DNA of 64,000 bases, taken from Heterohyrax brucei (Eukaryota > Chordata > Mammalia > Hyracoidea > Procaviidae). The DNA lies in the NCBI GenBank assembly GCA_028571685.1, contig CM053144.1, positions 102,144,171 through 102,208,170 of the forward strand, written 5' to 3'. Of this stretch, positions 1 to 10,262 are shown one piece after another. Position numbers and translations under genes: made by a program. The stretch's first letter is position 1. Each line of letters begins with the position of its first letter. The notes under the pieces were generated by a model. That model was given only the letters and a program-made list of their open reading frames with translations. It ran no database searches and was not told the origin of the DNA.

Positions 1-239
1 ATACAAGCACTAGATGAAAACAGGAACTTTTTCAATAACTGCAAGTAGGAGAGGTCTTCCTAAATATAAAATCTAAAAGTTATAAAAGAATAATAAATTC
101 AATATAGCTTTAAAACTACATAAAAAATTAAAAAGCAAAAGGAGTAAAATCTACCTTAATATAGTCTCTACAAATCAATGACACCATCAAACAAAAAATC
201 AAATATGACTACATTTACCCTCAAAAGAGAAATATATTT

Positions 240-1140
240 TTAAAAAGAGGTTTGCCCCACTGAGAAGAAATGTACATTAAAAGTATAATACGATATAATT
301 GTTTCAATCTGTCAGAATGACAACGATCAAAAAGGCTGACAATACTATACGCTGACAACGTTATGAGGAAGCAGAAATTCTTGTCCATTGCTGCTGACAG
401 TATATGAGATTGATATAAGCTCTACGGTGGGCAATTTAGTAATATTCATCAAAATGCAAAATGCATATGCATACAACACTTTTATTTGTAAAAATTTATC
501 CTACAGTTATCCAACTATGAGATCTGAGTTCAGTTCCTAGCTACTGCATCACATACACTGCCTCCGCCCATCTTCGAGTGAAGGCTTACAAATTACTATG
601 ATGCGGAACAGAACAAGTTTTAGCAGAGCTTCCAGATAAAGATGAACAAGAAAGAAAAGCCCAGTAGGAATCTACCACACATCCCCCAAATCAGCTAAAT
701 GTAAATTCTATGTGTCACAATCTTGTACAAATGGAATATGTATTAGAACATTTGTTGCATCATAATTTGGAATAGTAAAGCCTATATCCAATTAGTTAAA
801 AAAAAATTAGGGTATGCCCATGAAATGGATATTATTCAGGTATCAGAAAGAATGAAGCAGTTACATAGTTTCAGATATGAAATATTCTGCAAGATACATT
901 GTAAAACTTTAAATGAGATACATAGTATAATACTATTTGTGAGAAAAATTATGTTTACACATGTTTATGCTTGAATATGCATAGATGTCTAAAAGAATAC
1001 ACAACAGAATAGGTAACATGGTTGCTCTGAAGAAGGACACCTGTGCTTAAAGAGGAGTGTGGAAGATAGACTTCTTTTTACTATGAATCTTTTTTGAATG
1101 CTGTATTAAAAACATTTACATTTCTTAAAAATCAATATTA
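240..1140 (+). repeat. Old L1-type LINE fragment (3' part)
   Basis: The text follows the 3' portion of an ancient L1M/HAL1-like element: a gaggaagcagaaattcttg...ggcaatttag block, then the A-rich end near 1,115. A tRNA-Gly-type SINE splits it at about 526-700. No frame stays open. The left edge is vague; similar A-rich text runs back to position 1. Confidence 0.6.
526..700 (+). repeat. Long SINE (tRNA-Gly type), 5' truncated
   Basis: It contains the end of the tRNA-like head (GTTCAGTTCCTAGCTA), the linker with 'agcagagcttccag', and the 'gaatctac' block seen in the copies at 3,103 and 56,108. It lies within an old L1. Confidence 0.6.
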
Positions 1141-1265
1141 ATGTACTGATAGGCCATAGGAAAACACAGAAAACTCATACAGCTTTTATCATATATCCAT
1201 TTCTAAGTTCCTTTTTTCCAATATCCTACCATTCAGCTTTGCCCTATTCAGATCTGGAGAAACAC

Positions 1266-1596
1266 ATCTTTCTGCTGTGGAGTGGGTAGTGAGTTCAAGC
1301 TGGCAGTCTTGTACTAGCTAACTACTTAACTAGGGCACCACCAGAGTCTCAAAACAATGAAATTAACTGCATGTGACTATTTTCTCATATACCATGTTTT
1401 CTAGTTTTAATGTTTTAAACTACTTGAAATTTTGATAACTTTTCTCTGGACTCAAGTAACTACTAGACTCCCTTTTTTTTTCTTCATTTAAATTAGCACT
1501 GTGAAGATGGGATGATAGGGACTATTTGAAAATGGGAAATTTAGAGACTAGTAGAAACAGAACTGAAGCTAGAAAGGATTAGCAATCATCTACTTT
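1266..1596 (-). repeat. Left arm of inverted duplication 1
   Basis: The reverse complement of this 331-bp arm matches 2,241-2,579 with about 13 substitutions and a few small indels, roughly 96% identity by eye. The outer end (1,266-1,347) is the head of an AfroSINE cut off in mid-element. The complete SINE is present only in the right arm, so this arm is the derived copy. Confidence 0.93.
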
Positions 1597-1846
1597 GTCT
1601 GGTAGCTGATAAACTACTATTTTTCAATTTCTTCAACTCATCTTGGAAAACTAACCACTTATATGTCAGAAATTTTATATGAAGAGCGGACTGCTTTACA
1701 CAAAGCATTTCATCATATATCTATTATTTTCGCTTTATCTGTCAACATTTTTGTATTCTAGTAATCTATTTGTAATTTCTAACTTCTAAAGCTTTTATAG
1801 CAGAAATTCTATGTACATTTTCAAATTATCATTAAAAAAAAAAAAA

Positions 1847-1996
1847 AAGTCCCACAATCGAGTAGACTCAGATTCAGAATACCCCTATAGGACACACGTA
1901 GAACTGACTCACAGAGTTTCAAATGAGCAGCTGACGGATTTGAACTACTGATCTTTTGGTTAGCAGCTGAGCTCTTAAATCACTGCACCATCATAT
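1847..1996 (-). repeat. AfroSINE, minus strand
   Basis: Reads in reverse as the whole short SINE: tail hairpin region at 1,855-1,885, middle 'tataggac', B-box-like 'tttgaactac' and head 'cactgcacca'. It lies in the spacer between the arms of inverted duplication 1 and follows an A-run. Confidence 0.85.
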
Positions 1997-2240
1997 ATAC
2001 CTAAATTTTCTAAGTACATTATTTTTAAAATACATACTTTATATGTGCCATAAAGAGTAACACCTCAGAAAAGAGGAGGGCCATACATGAGGCTACTGTA
2101 TGTAAAGGGGAATGCTTCCATGCATTAGCATAAAAATGAAACATGCTAGATCGACATTTTCCATTCCACGGTATTTCAAACCATAGTCAGAGCAGAAGTT
2201 TGAATCTTGCTAGTTTTCTGTTCTTAAATTTTGTAACATA

Positions 2241-2579
2241 AAAGCAGATGATTGCTAATCCTTTCTAGCTTCAGTTCTGTTTCTACCAGTCTCTAATTTT
2301 TCCATTTTCAAATAGTCCCTATCATCCCATCTTCACAGTACTAATTTAAATGAAGAAAAAAAAGGGGGGGTCTAGTAGTTACTTGATTCCAGAGAAAAGT
2401 TATCAAAATTTCAAGTAGTTTAAAACATTAAAACTAGAAAACATGGTATATGAGAAAATAGTCACATGCAGTTAATTTCAGTGTTTTGAGACTCTAAGGT
2501 CTGGTGGTGCCCTAGTTAAGCAGTTAGCTAGTAAAAGACTGCCAGCTTGAACTCACCAACCACTCCACAGCAGAAAGAT
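2241..2579 (+). repeat. Right arm of inverted duplication 1
   Basis: This arm pairs with 1,266-1,596 across a 644-bp spacer. It carries the AfroSINE 5' part plus the target-site copy TTTTGAGACTCTAA before it. The SINE continues past the arm end to about 2,675, so the duplication breakpoint lies inside the SINE. The arm is therefore the probable original. Confidence 0.93.
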
Positions 2580-2675
2580 ACGGTGAGTTCAAGCTCTATA
2601 GGTCAGTTCAACTCTGTTCTCTAGTGTAGATACGAGTCAGAATTGACTCAACAGCAGTGGGTTTGGTTTGGGTTT
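2498..2675 (+). repeat. AfroSINE with target-site duplication
   Basis: Head 'tctggtggtgccctagttaag', tail 'cgagtcagaattgactcaac' and T-rich end. It is flanked by TTTTGAGACTCTAA before and TTTTGAGGCTCTAA after, a normal retroposition footprint. Confidence 0.9.
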
Positions 2676-2944
2676 TTTGAGGCTCTAAAATCTTGTCACC
2701 TTTTCCAGTGTTTGCATGATGCCAAAAGCCAAGCCAGTTTGCATGATACTTGAAATAAACTACTTTGTGGTGAATCATTCAAACCCTACATGAAAAATTA
2801 AGAAAAACAGAGGAGAATTTCTAATACATTACTACATAAACATTTAAAGGGTAAAAACAATTTTAAATATAAAAGGCATACTATATTATATAGAGAGAGA
2901 AGCATGTACAGAAAGAATACTATGAACATAAATATGGAAGCAAT
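2676..2944. other. No recognised feature
   Basis: AT-rich sequence with no open frame of note and no repeat I can name. Confidence 0.5.
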
Positions 2945-3102
2945 TAAGAGCTAGGGTTTCTCAGTCCAATGTACCTAGATTCAAGTTACATAACTCTAAA
3001 ATTTATATAATTCTAAACCCTCATTTCTTCACCTGCAAATGAAGACAATGCCACAATCTTCATAGAGTTACTGGAATGATAAGTGAGATAACATATGTAA
3101 GG

Positions 3103-3480
3103 AAGTATTGGTGGTTCAGTGGTAGAATCCTTGCTTCCACATAGGAGATTCAGGTTCAGTTCCTGGCCAATGCATCTCACGCACAGCCACCACTCATCTT
3201 GTCAGTGGAGGCTTGCAAGTTACTATAAAGCAGAACAAGCTTCAGCAGAGCTTCTGAATGAAGAAGCAGCCCTGGTGGTGCAGTGGCTAAGTGCTCAGCG
3301 CTAACCAAAAACAAACTAGGAACAAATGCCTGGCAATTTACTGCTGAAAGTCAGTTAACAAAAAACCCATGGATCACAATAGTCAGGTACATAACCAATC
3401 ACAGGGATGGTTCAGAACCAACCAGTAGCATTTCAATGCACTGTCTCTGAGTCAAGGGTCCAATTCAATGGCAGCTAAAA
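3103..3480 (+). repeat. Long SINE with tRNA-Gly-like head
   Basis: Positions 3,103-3,172 follow tRNA-Gly closely: 'tggttcagtggtagaat' (A box), an anticodon-position TCC, 'ggttcagttcctggcc' (B box), and acceptor ends gtattgg/ccaatgca. After the head comes the body shared with the RTE 5' region (see 42,990-43,075) and a decayed RTE-type tail near 3,450-3,475. A head-only AfroSINE piece sits inside it at 3,264-3,306. This is a SINE, not a working tRNA gene. Confidence 0.85.
3264..3306 (+). repeat. Head-only AfroSINE piece, nested
   Basis: About 43 bp, 'gccctggtggtgcagtggc' to 'gctaaccaaaa', interrupts the long SINE between 'cttctgaatgaag' and 'aaactagg'. It stops at the internal A-rich 'ctaaccaaaa', so it lacks the middle and tail. 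Confidence 0.7.
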
Positions 3481-3777
3481 AGAATATGTGTAAACTGCTT
3501 AACAGAGTGCCTGGCACAGAATATGTATTCAACAAGTAAGTTTTATTACTATTATTTCTTCAATAACAAAAGGTAACAAATTTTAATCACAAGGTCATGC
3601 TTTAGCTTCAGTGTCACTGATATCTGATTTCCACACATATTTCTCCAATGAAACCATACTCACTAAGGTTAACCGTGATAGCCATACTGTCAAATACTTA
3701 TGGATACCTTCAGTCCTTACCTTATTTGATGCCCCTGCTTTTGAGTCATTAATACTACATTCTCCTAGGAGTTTAAA

Positions 3778-3934
3778 ACCAAAAAACCTGTCAAGTCAAT
3801 TCCAACTCTTAATGACCCTATAGGACAGAGCAGAACTGCTCCTTTGAGTTTCCAAGGAGCGCCTGGTGGATTCGAACTGCTGATCTTTCAGTTAGCAGAA
3901 GTAGCACTTAACCTCTATGCCACCAGAATTTCCA
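3778..3934 (-). repeat. AfroSINE, minus strand
   Basis: Full-length in reverse: 'gtcaagtcaattccaactc' (tail), 'gattcgaactgctgatc' (B box), 'tatgccaccag' (A box/head). Imperfect target sites resembling 'aggagtttaaaa' and 'aggagtctagaa' flank it. Confidence 0.9.
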
Positions 3935-4128
3935 GGAGTCTAGAAAGGTATCCTAAGAGGGCAAGGAGTCACAGAGGCACTTAAGCATGGGATCTACATT
4001 CCACCACTTCTCCTGACCTTCAAACGTTTGGCTTCTCTCAGTATTACCTCTTAAACTCTCTTCTCCTTTCTACCTCATATCCTTCCTATATAATTTCAAT
4101 CCCTTTCATGTTGTTAACTCTAACCTAA

Positions 4129-4292
4129 AAGCAAAACCAAACCCATTGCTGTTTGGTCAATTCCAATTCATAGCAATGCTACAAGACAGAGTAGAACTGC
4201 CCCATAGGGTTTTCAAGGAGAGGATGGTGGATTTGAACTGCCAGTTTTCTGTATGGCAGCCAACTCATTCACCACTGCACCACCAGGGCTCC
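4129..4292 (-). repeat. AfroSINE with 12-bp target-site duplication
   Basis: Full-length in reverse. AACTCTAACCTA occurs on both sides (about 4,115 and 4,293), so the insertion is well defined. Confidence 0.93.
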
Positions 4293-4699
4293 AACTCTAA
4301 CCTACATATTCATAATCCCCAAACCTGTTTCCACCTACACGTCTCTCCTAAATTCTAGACCTATAATTCTAATGCCTACTCTACATCTCATTCACAAATT
4401 CAACAACTGCTTATTAGAGAGGAAGAAAGCAAAGGAAATAAATACTTATTAACCACCCAATACATGCTGGACAGTTTATATCACAGAGGATACACAAACC
4501 ACCCAATCATACCACCAATAAAAGATGAGTTAGAACAGAAACACTGATCTGTGTAACTGCTGAACCCATGTTACTTCTGCTCCATTACACTGCCTCTCCA
4601 GTGCATCCACAGTGGGTTCCAGACACTGGGACTATGAAAATAAGGCTCCTGCATTTTAAATAAAAAGCTAAAACACAGATACATGAACAGTACTTGGGT

Positions 4700-5330
4700 G
4701 ACAACTATATTGATTTAACAAAATTTCATTAAGTACCTATTATATATTTCCTATCATCAGAGGATCACAGTTTGGTAGACGAGATTGAATTTAATATGAT
4801 GATTATAAATCTATGGTAAAAGTAAAACAAGTGATGCACAGGAATGGGAACTTGACAAGGGGGTGTAGGGACGACTTCTGAAGATTTCCTAGAGGAGATG
4901 TACAAATTTGGACTTAGACAATGAGAACAGGTCTGCCTGATAAACTCTGAGAGGGAGGGCATTCCAAGCAGCGGGCACCATAAATACAAAAACACTGGAG
5001 TCATCTTGGCCCCTTCTGAAAATTCGAAGTAATTCAGAAAAAAGACAGGAGCAAGACCTAATATGTACACAAGGATGGACCAAATATGTGCCTTTCTTTG
5101 GGGATAAAGAGATGCATTTAGGATCTTGAGGTAACACACGCTTCTAGCTTAATTGACAAAGCAGCCAAGAAGAGGAGCACGGGATGAATATTTTGGAAAT
5201 CTGAAGGGGGGCGGGGGAAAATAGCAAAGAAACAAAAATTAAAGTTAAAAATGTCTGATTAGTCTAATTATACATGATAAATATGAAGTGCTGATAGGAA
5301 ATTGAGTCAGAGAAGTATGGCTAGCTAGAG
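4700..5330 (-). repeat. L2 LINE fragment
   Basis: In reverse it follows L2 3' sequence: 'attaagtacctattatat', then the 'gggcattccaagcagcggg' block. Long minus-strand frames here (4,765-5,139) are relics of L2 or chance. Confidence 0.6.
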
Positions 5331-5424
5331 CCAATTGTTCACCTTTGAAGACTGATGGACCACAATATGTTAGCCAATGGAAGCTCAACCCTCAGTGTAG
5401 CCCCAAATCCTTCTATTTATTCTT

Positions 5425-5520
5425 AGTTAAGAGCTCAGTTATCTTCCTAAAACACAAATCTGATTGTGCTACTCCCTGCCATGTCCAAGACCAAAACAAA
5501 CTAATACCTATGTCTCATGT
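5425..5520 (+). repeat. L2 LINE fragment
   Basis: 'ttcctaaaacacaaatctgat' followed by 'ctactccctgcc' is the standard L2 block in forward orientation. Confidence 0.55.
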
Positions 5521-5569
5521 GCTAATAATAGCTTTGTGATCTCAGGAAAAGATCTCAGTTAGGGCTGGA

Positions 5570-5730
5570 CACTATGTAGCACTTTAAAGTTCTGAATTCA
5601 GAACACCTGAGCTAGCAAGCTACACCATTAATAGTGAAGTAACCTCATTTCTTTACACTTCAATTGGATTATTTGTAAAAAGAGATGCTGTGAAAACTTA
5701 ATGAGACCATTCATATGATAAACAATCAAA
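5570..5730 (+). repeat. MIR-like fragment
   Basis: A weak forward MIR match: 'cctcatttctttacacttc' then 'gatgctgtgaaaacttaatgag'. Confidence 0.4.
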
Positions 5731-5859
5731 AAATATCAAGGAAAAAAAAAAAAGTCAGAAAACCACCTAACTGCAGTAGAGTACTTTCTACTTGGAATGC
5801 TTCTCAACACTTTTAGAAGACAACCACTCTCAAAGCTTACAAACATAATACCTACCATC

Positions 5860-6003
5860 TTCTGAACTTTCACACTGACAAGCACAACTTAACATAAATT
5901 AATTCATTTAATCTTCGTTTCAGCCTGCCCCTGTAGAGCTGATCAGTATTATTTTACAATGAGAAAACTGATAATGAAAGGTTAAAGTAGCCAATTCAAC
6001 ACT
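5860..6003 (-). repeat. MIR fragment
   Basis: Reverse MIR core: 'ttcatttaatcttcgt', 'tattattttacaatgagaaa', ending where the next SINE starts. Confidence 0.65.
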
Positions 6004-6005
6004 GT

Positions 6006-6095
6006 GGGGGAAGCAGTGCTTCGGTGGCAGAAATCTCACCTTCCATGTGGAAGACCCAGGTTTGATTCCTGGCCAAATCACCTCATAGCATAGCA
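6006..6095 (+). repeat. Long SINE, tRNA-Gly-like head only
   Basis: 'tgcttcggtggcagaaatc' and 'ggtttgattcctggcc' are the A- and B-box parts of a tRNA-Gly-like head. The body stops soon after. Confidence 0.65.
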
Positions 6096-7540
6096 GACAA
6101 ATTTACCCTTAATTACAGTCGTGAGAATTCGATTTCTACTATCTAAAACCTTGGGCAAGTCCCTTTTTTCATGTTAAGTACCTACAAAGGCAATAATTTG
6201 TCTTGTAAGTATATACATTATGTACATATAAAGATTTTAAGTTCCTTAAGGAGTCAAGAAGCACGGAACGCCATATTTAATATTTCTCATAAAAGATAAC
6301 ATGTGTTTGGTAACTAGGTTGTTTTTTTACCCCTTAAAGTACTCTTTAAACCCAAAATACCTTTGCTATGAACATGTACCTATATTAAACTAAAATAACT
6401 GCTACAGGCTACAAATTGTAGTGACTCATAATCAAAGAATAACTAAAAATGGTTTACAGAACAATATTAAGACATAAGCACTTACTACTTCAGGAATTCA
6501 ATAATTTGGTTTTAGCAATATATCTTATTCTAACACTTTATCAAATATTCTCATTCCAAGAAGATAGAAACTTCATTCCAATGCTTTATCAGTGCAATAC
6601 CCAGTTCGACAATACAGAAAATGCCCAGATTTTAAGAGGCAGGCACATCTCTGGATTACTCTGGATTAGTGCTCAACTTATGATAGGAAACTATGTTAAT
6701 TTTCATGTTATTTTTTATACACTAATTTTAATGTTATTTACGGTAATTAATAAAGTAATACTGAACTACTTTATGTAGTAGGTACATATTCACTTGTGGT
6801 TTACTGAATTTTATGGTCCAGGAGCACAATAAGGGTTTAAAATATACTGAATTCCATACTTAGGATTTAGCAAATCAAAAGCCCCTAATGCAAGTTAAAC
6901 AAAAGCTTTTAATAACAGGATACTCATTTTTTTTAATCACCTGAAGTAACCTTTGGTTTGATTAGTTTCTGCAAATATTAATACCATCCTTTTTAAAAAA
7001 CACTTTCTTCTGCCCTCTCGTACCTTAGGCCTGCTTCAAACACAAACGAAAACCAAGAAATTCAAAACAGAAAAAAAGAGTAAAATCAAGAACTGGCTAT
7101 GCAAGCCTACAGATCTGCACCTTACGGGCACAGGAACATTATCATTCATAAAAGTCGCATCCTTTCAGTGTTTCTGATAGTTTCAAATGCCTGTGTCAAA
7201 GCATAAGAAAAAAAAAAATCCCATCTTTGTTAACACAATTGAAGTTTCATACGTGTTTCATTTTGGAGAGCAAGCCACTCATTCTGAACCTGACAGTTCT
7301 GCTTGACCCAAGAACAAAAGGCCTGCTATGTCCGCGACACGACCCCCATCCCCCGCAAAAGTGCCTTTTACACACTAGTAATTCACATCTCAAAGTTCAC
7401 GACCTGCTCCTCCAGACTTCGTACCCCTAGAGTGGATTAAAACTACGCGACCCAGTGAAGGGGGCTAAGACAGCGGATGGTAGCCTCCAGGAATGGCTTC
7501 AGATTCAAAGCTCTAGGGGAAGTGACACTGGACAACTACC
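6096..7540. other. Unassigned, upstream of CpG island
   Basis: Mostly AT-rich, becoming balanced after 7,250. A 109-codon plus-strand frame at 6,449-6,778 is rich in I, L, F and Y, which is what AT-rich DNA gives by chance. I see no domain and no convincing splice pair. If the minus-strand promoter at about 8.06 kb is real, this is its first intron. Confidence 0.4.
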
Positions 7541-7858
7541 AGAAACTAGTAATGCAACATCTCGGAGGGCGTGTCTGGCAGGACTGCGACGTAACACGTC
7601 GACAGAAGAGACCATTCATTAGCTGAGGGAGGCGGCCGGGAGACGGCGGCCGGGGCCGGGGCCACTCGGTCCGCCCCGTGCCGCCTCGCGCGGGGCCCTG
7701 CAGCTCCGGCGCCGCTGGGTCCCCCCGCCCCGTGACCCATCCGCGACACTGTCGACAACCCACGGTCACCCGCACTCTCACACTGCCCCTGGGCTGAATG
7801 AGACGCATTCCCTGTAGCAAGCGCTACACTGTTCCGGCCGGGCCGAACCCTCCCTCAC

Positions 7859-8060
7859 CAGTCGCTAGATGAAACTGCGCCGCTGGTCTTCGCGAGGTGG
7901 GCACACAGCTGCGCAGGGACTCATCCTCAGTGAAAGCAACAGGAAAGAATGGAAGGCGCCACGGGTGCCAGTCTTCAGAACCGGCTCTGCTGCGGAGGCG
8001 GCTGCAACCACAGCCGCGACTAGGCACGGGGAGCGGGGGCAGGGACACAGGGCCGAAGCG
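7859..8060 (-). other. Candidate first exon, minus strand
   Basis: Downstream of the CCAAT boxes on the minus strand, ACTG|GTGAGG at 7,861-7,853 is a good splice donor. The exon would have its start near 8,060 and be mostly 5' UTR. The downstream gene would lie to the left, beyond position 1. This is an inference from signals only. Confidence 0.35.
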
Positions 8061-8089
8061 GGCGGTACTCAAGAATAAGGCGGGCGTTG

Positions 8090-8125
8090 ATTGGCTGGGG
8101 CTCGTGTATGCCTCATGAGGATTGG
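8090..8125 (-). promoter_or_regulatory. Tandem CCAAT boxes (NF-Y type)
   Basis: Two copies of GATTGGCTGG, 31 bp apart, give CCAAT on the minus strand. A spacing of about three helical turns is common in NF-Y promoters. It suggests transcription to the left starting near 8,060-7,990, though NF-Y boxes also work in either orientation. Confidence 0.65.
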
Positions 8126-8129
8126 CTGG

Positions 8130-8235
8130 TGTCGGCCCTGAAGGCTCGCGTGGCAGCATCAGCCGTGGCCTTTTTCTGCTGCCCCAGAGAACTTGACCCT
8201 GCCGGCCTTGGGGCCGCGGGAGCAGGACCAGCGAG
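8130..8235 (+). other. Candidate first exon, plus strand
   Basis: GCGAG|GTGGGT at 8,231-8,241 is a usable donor on the plus strand at the other edge of the island. No protein exon is seen to the right, so any transcript might be noncoding. Confidence 0.3.
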
Positions 8236-8300
8236 GTGGGTGGCTGCCCCTAGAGTTTCTGCGCCAGCAGCCAGGATTCCTTTCAGTGTCTACAGCGCAG

Positions 8301-8660
8301 CTGGAGACCGGGAAAGGAGGATAAATACGTGGTGAAGGAAATAGAGGGAGACCTGATGGGAAGCTTTGGGCGTGCGACCACCACTGTAGCAGAAGCCAAA
8401 AGCGTAGGCATATTTCACAAAAAAAAGTTTCCTTCTGTCGCCCTAGCAGTGGGATTCCTGGAAAACAAAAGGCATCTCCTTGCGCCTTCCTGGCTTACTA
8501 TATTGTACGCCCCCAGGAGTCACTTCTTTGATCAAAAGACTGCACTGGTTTCTCTGATTGTCACCACGGGACCAGCTGCCGGCCTGGTCATGCCCTTCGG
8601 TGCCTGACGCCGGTGTTGCACTGTCTCTACGCTGTCCCTCGTCTGTAACTTTGCATCTTC
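8301..8660. other. Unassigned, island shoulder
   Basis: A plus-strand frame (8,329-8,607) is open but matches no family I know. CpG density declines across this stretch. Confidence 0.4.
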
Positions 8661-8663
8661 CAA

Positions 8664-8704
8664 AGCCTACTGCCGTCAAGTCGATTCTGACTCACTCTAG
8701 ACCG
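8664..8704 (-). repeat. Tail-only SINE piece
   Basis: About 40 bp of AfroSINE tail in reverse: 'ctactgccgtcaagtcgatt' then 'ctgactcactctag'. The middle and head are absent. Confidence 0.65.
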
Positions 8705-8805
8705 GCTTTTAAATCGGTCGAGCAAGAAAAATAAATTAAGGAAAATAGGCAATAACCAATATTAGGGTACCGAATGTGAAACATACTGCCGCTGAATGCC
8801 TGAGA

Positions 8806-8963
8806 GTAGAAAACCCTTGCTGTCGAGTGGGTTTTGACTCATCGTGACCGTATGGTATTAGAACTGCCCCCGACAACGTTTCCAAGGAACACCTGGTCGA
8901 TTCGAACTGCTGACTTTTCGTTAGCAGCCATAACTCTTTAACTACTAAGCCATCAGGGTTTCC
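8806..8963 (-). repeat. AfroSINE, minus strand
   Basis: Full-length in reverse, with 'cttgctgtcgagtggg' tail, 'ggtcgattcgaactgctgac' B box and 'aagccatcagggtttcc' head. CpGs are better kept than in most copies, perhaps because of the nearby island. Confidence 0.9.
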
Positions 8964-9070
8964 TAATACAGTAGGCAATCAGTAAATGTTTGTTGAAAGA
9001 GTAATGTGTAACTCAGAACAAACACTATAAGTCAGGGGTTGCTATTGCGCTTTCCAATGCAATGTTCTGC

Positions 9071-9092
9071 TGTGTGTGCGCGCGCGCGCGCG
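9071..9092. repeat. (TG)n(CG)n alternating tract
   Basis: Twenty-two bases of strict purine-pyrimidine alternation, TGTGTGTG then CGCG, a classic Z-DNA-prone sequence about 0.8 kb from the CpG island. Confidence 0.95.
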
Positions 9093-9261
9093 CCTTATTC
9101 TAGGCGTCCTGCGTCTTGCGTCCTACTTTAACATGTAACAAAAACCACTTCATAGTGTGAAAAACATCAGAGTGATTCTGAAAATAAAATATGCCTGATG
9201 ACTTTCATATTCATCGAGAAGTCGGTAATGGCAGCTAAAGCTAATCAGGTAAGCTCATTAA

Positions 9262-9425
9262 CCTGAGTTCAAACTTTGCATCCAATCCTGCAAGTTAGTT
9301 GGCCTTTCTGAAGCCTGGGTTCCTCATTTTAAAAATAGGAGCAATAATACATTTTGGAAATGTGAAAGTACAGTGACATAAATAGAGAAACAGAACCTGG
9401 CAGAATGCCTAACATGTTATAAACA
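9262..9425 (+). repeat. MIR fragment
   Basis: 'gggttcctcattttaaaaat' and 'gcagaatgcctaacatgtta' follow the MIR core and 3' part. Confidence 0.65.
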
Positions 9426-9479
9426 CTCTTCATGAATACTCTTTTTCTAAATATGGAAGTGTTTCTTTAGCAGATAAAT

Positions 9480-9790
9480 TATTTTAAGCAGTCATTCGTT
9501 CTTTAAAAATATGTATTAATTGCTAAGTGCTAGGGAATTAGAGATGGAAAGCACTGATGATCTAAGAATGAACCAAAACTTGTATAGTCCCAGATAATCC
9601 TGACCTCAGTAACAAATTGCAACTTTTACAAGTATTGGAAAAAATATGCTAGATTTAATCTGACTTCCCAGAGAAGCGACACTTAAACATGAAGATCTGA
9701 GTACAAATTACAGTACAAAAGATACAGGGAGGAAAGTGCATTCTAAGCAAAATTATGCAGAATTGTCCCCTTTTTACTTGGAAAATTAGG
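9480..9790 (-). repeat. L2 LINE fragment
   Basis: Reverse L2 3' text: 'tgctaagtgctagggaatt', then 'cagagaagcgacacttaaac'. Confidence 0.5.
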
Positions 9791-10107
9791 TATTTCAAAG
9801 ATAGAAATTATTTGCAGAATAGAAGGCTCAAATGATTAGTAAACAGTACAAATGAAAAATAATTGGATGAAAAATGCATTGTGAACATGGTTAGAGAAAG
9901 AAAAATAAAAAATTAGGTACTTTTTTAAAATATGTTTTTGCAGAGAATAGACAGATACACCAATGTCAATGATTAATCTCTTTGTAATGGGGGGATTAGG
10001 TGTGATTTTTAAAATTTTTTCCATTTTGAATTTTGTGATTCATTTTTCATTACAACACAAATATTATTTGAATGATTTAAAAAAAAACAAGATTTGGAAA
10101 ATAATTG
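9791..10107. other. No recognised feature
   Basis: AT-rich sequence. The minus-strand frame at 9,836-10,024 looks like chance. Confidence 0.5.
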
Positions 10108-10262
10108 TCAGGGATTTCTGGTGTCACAGTGATTAAATGATACAACTGCTAACCAAAATGTTGGCAGTTCGAATCTGCCAGGCACTTCCTGGAAACCCTA
10201 TGGAGCAGTTCTACTCTGACCTACAGGGTTACTATAATTTGGAAACTACTCAGTGGCAGTAG
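10108..10262 (+). repeat. AfroSINE
   Basis: Head 'tttctggtgtcacagtgatt', B box 'cagttcgaatctgcc', middle 'tggagcagttctactctgac' and a decayed tail. Confidence 0.88.

Larger units (their letters stand above)
2945..3550 (+). repeat. MIR split by a SINE
   Basis: The MIR core runs 2,945-3,102 ('cctcatttcttcacctgcaa') and resumes at about 3,481 ('agagtgcctggcacagaa'). The break is the long SINE at 3,103-3,480. Its target site appears as ATATGTAA before and ATATGTGTAA after. Confidence 0.75.
7560..8300. promoter_or_regulatory. CpG island, probable bidirectional promoter
   Basis: CpG is frequent here, for example in the block from 7,560 to 7,760, while it is rare nearly everywhere else in the window. 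A GC box CCCCGCCCC lies at 7,723-7,731. Two CCAAT boxes read on the minus strand (ATTGG at 8,090-8,094 and 8,121-8,125). There is no repeat in it. Islands like this normally mark gene starts that are unmethylated in the germ line. The frames inside it (for example 7,546-7,758 and 7,824-8,159, minus) are open mainly because of GC content and I do not recognise a protein. Which gene it serves cannot be told from this window. Confidence 0.88.

Noticed and set aside
3103-3172. A possible tRNA-Gly gene
   Set aside because: It resembles tRNA-Gly, but the B box is decayed and it continues into the SINE body; two more degraded heads at 6,006 and 56,380-56,449 show it is repeat-derived.
6449-6778. A 109-codon plus-strand frame that could be a membrane protein
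   Set aside because: The I/L/F/Y-rich composition follows from AT-rich DNA. There is no family signature, promoter or splice context.
7546-8159. Proteins encoded in the CpG island (several overlapping frames)
   Set aside because: High GC leaves frames open on both strands. None shows a known domain, and no frame is clearly better than its overlaps.
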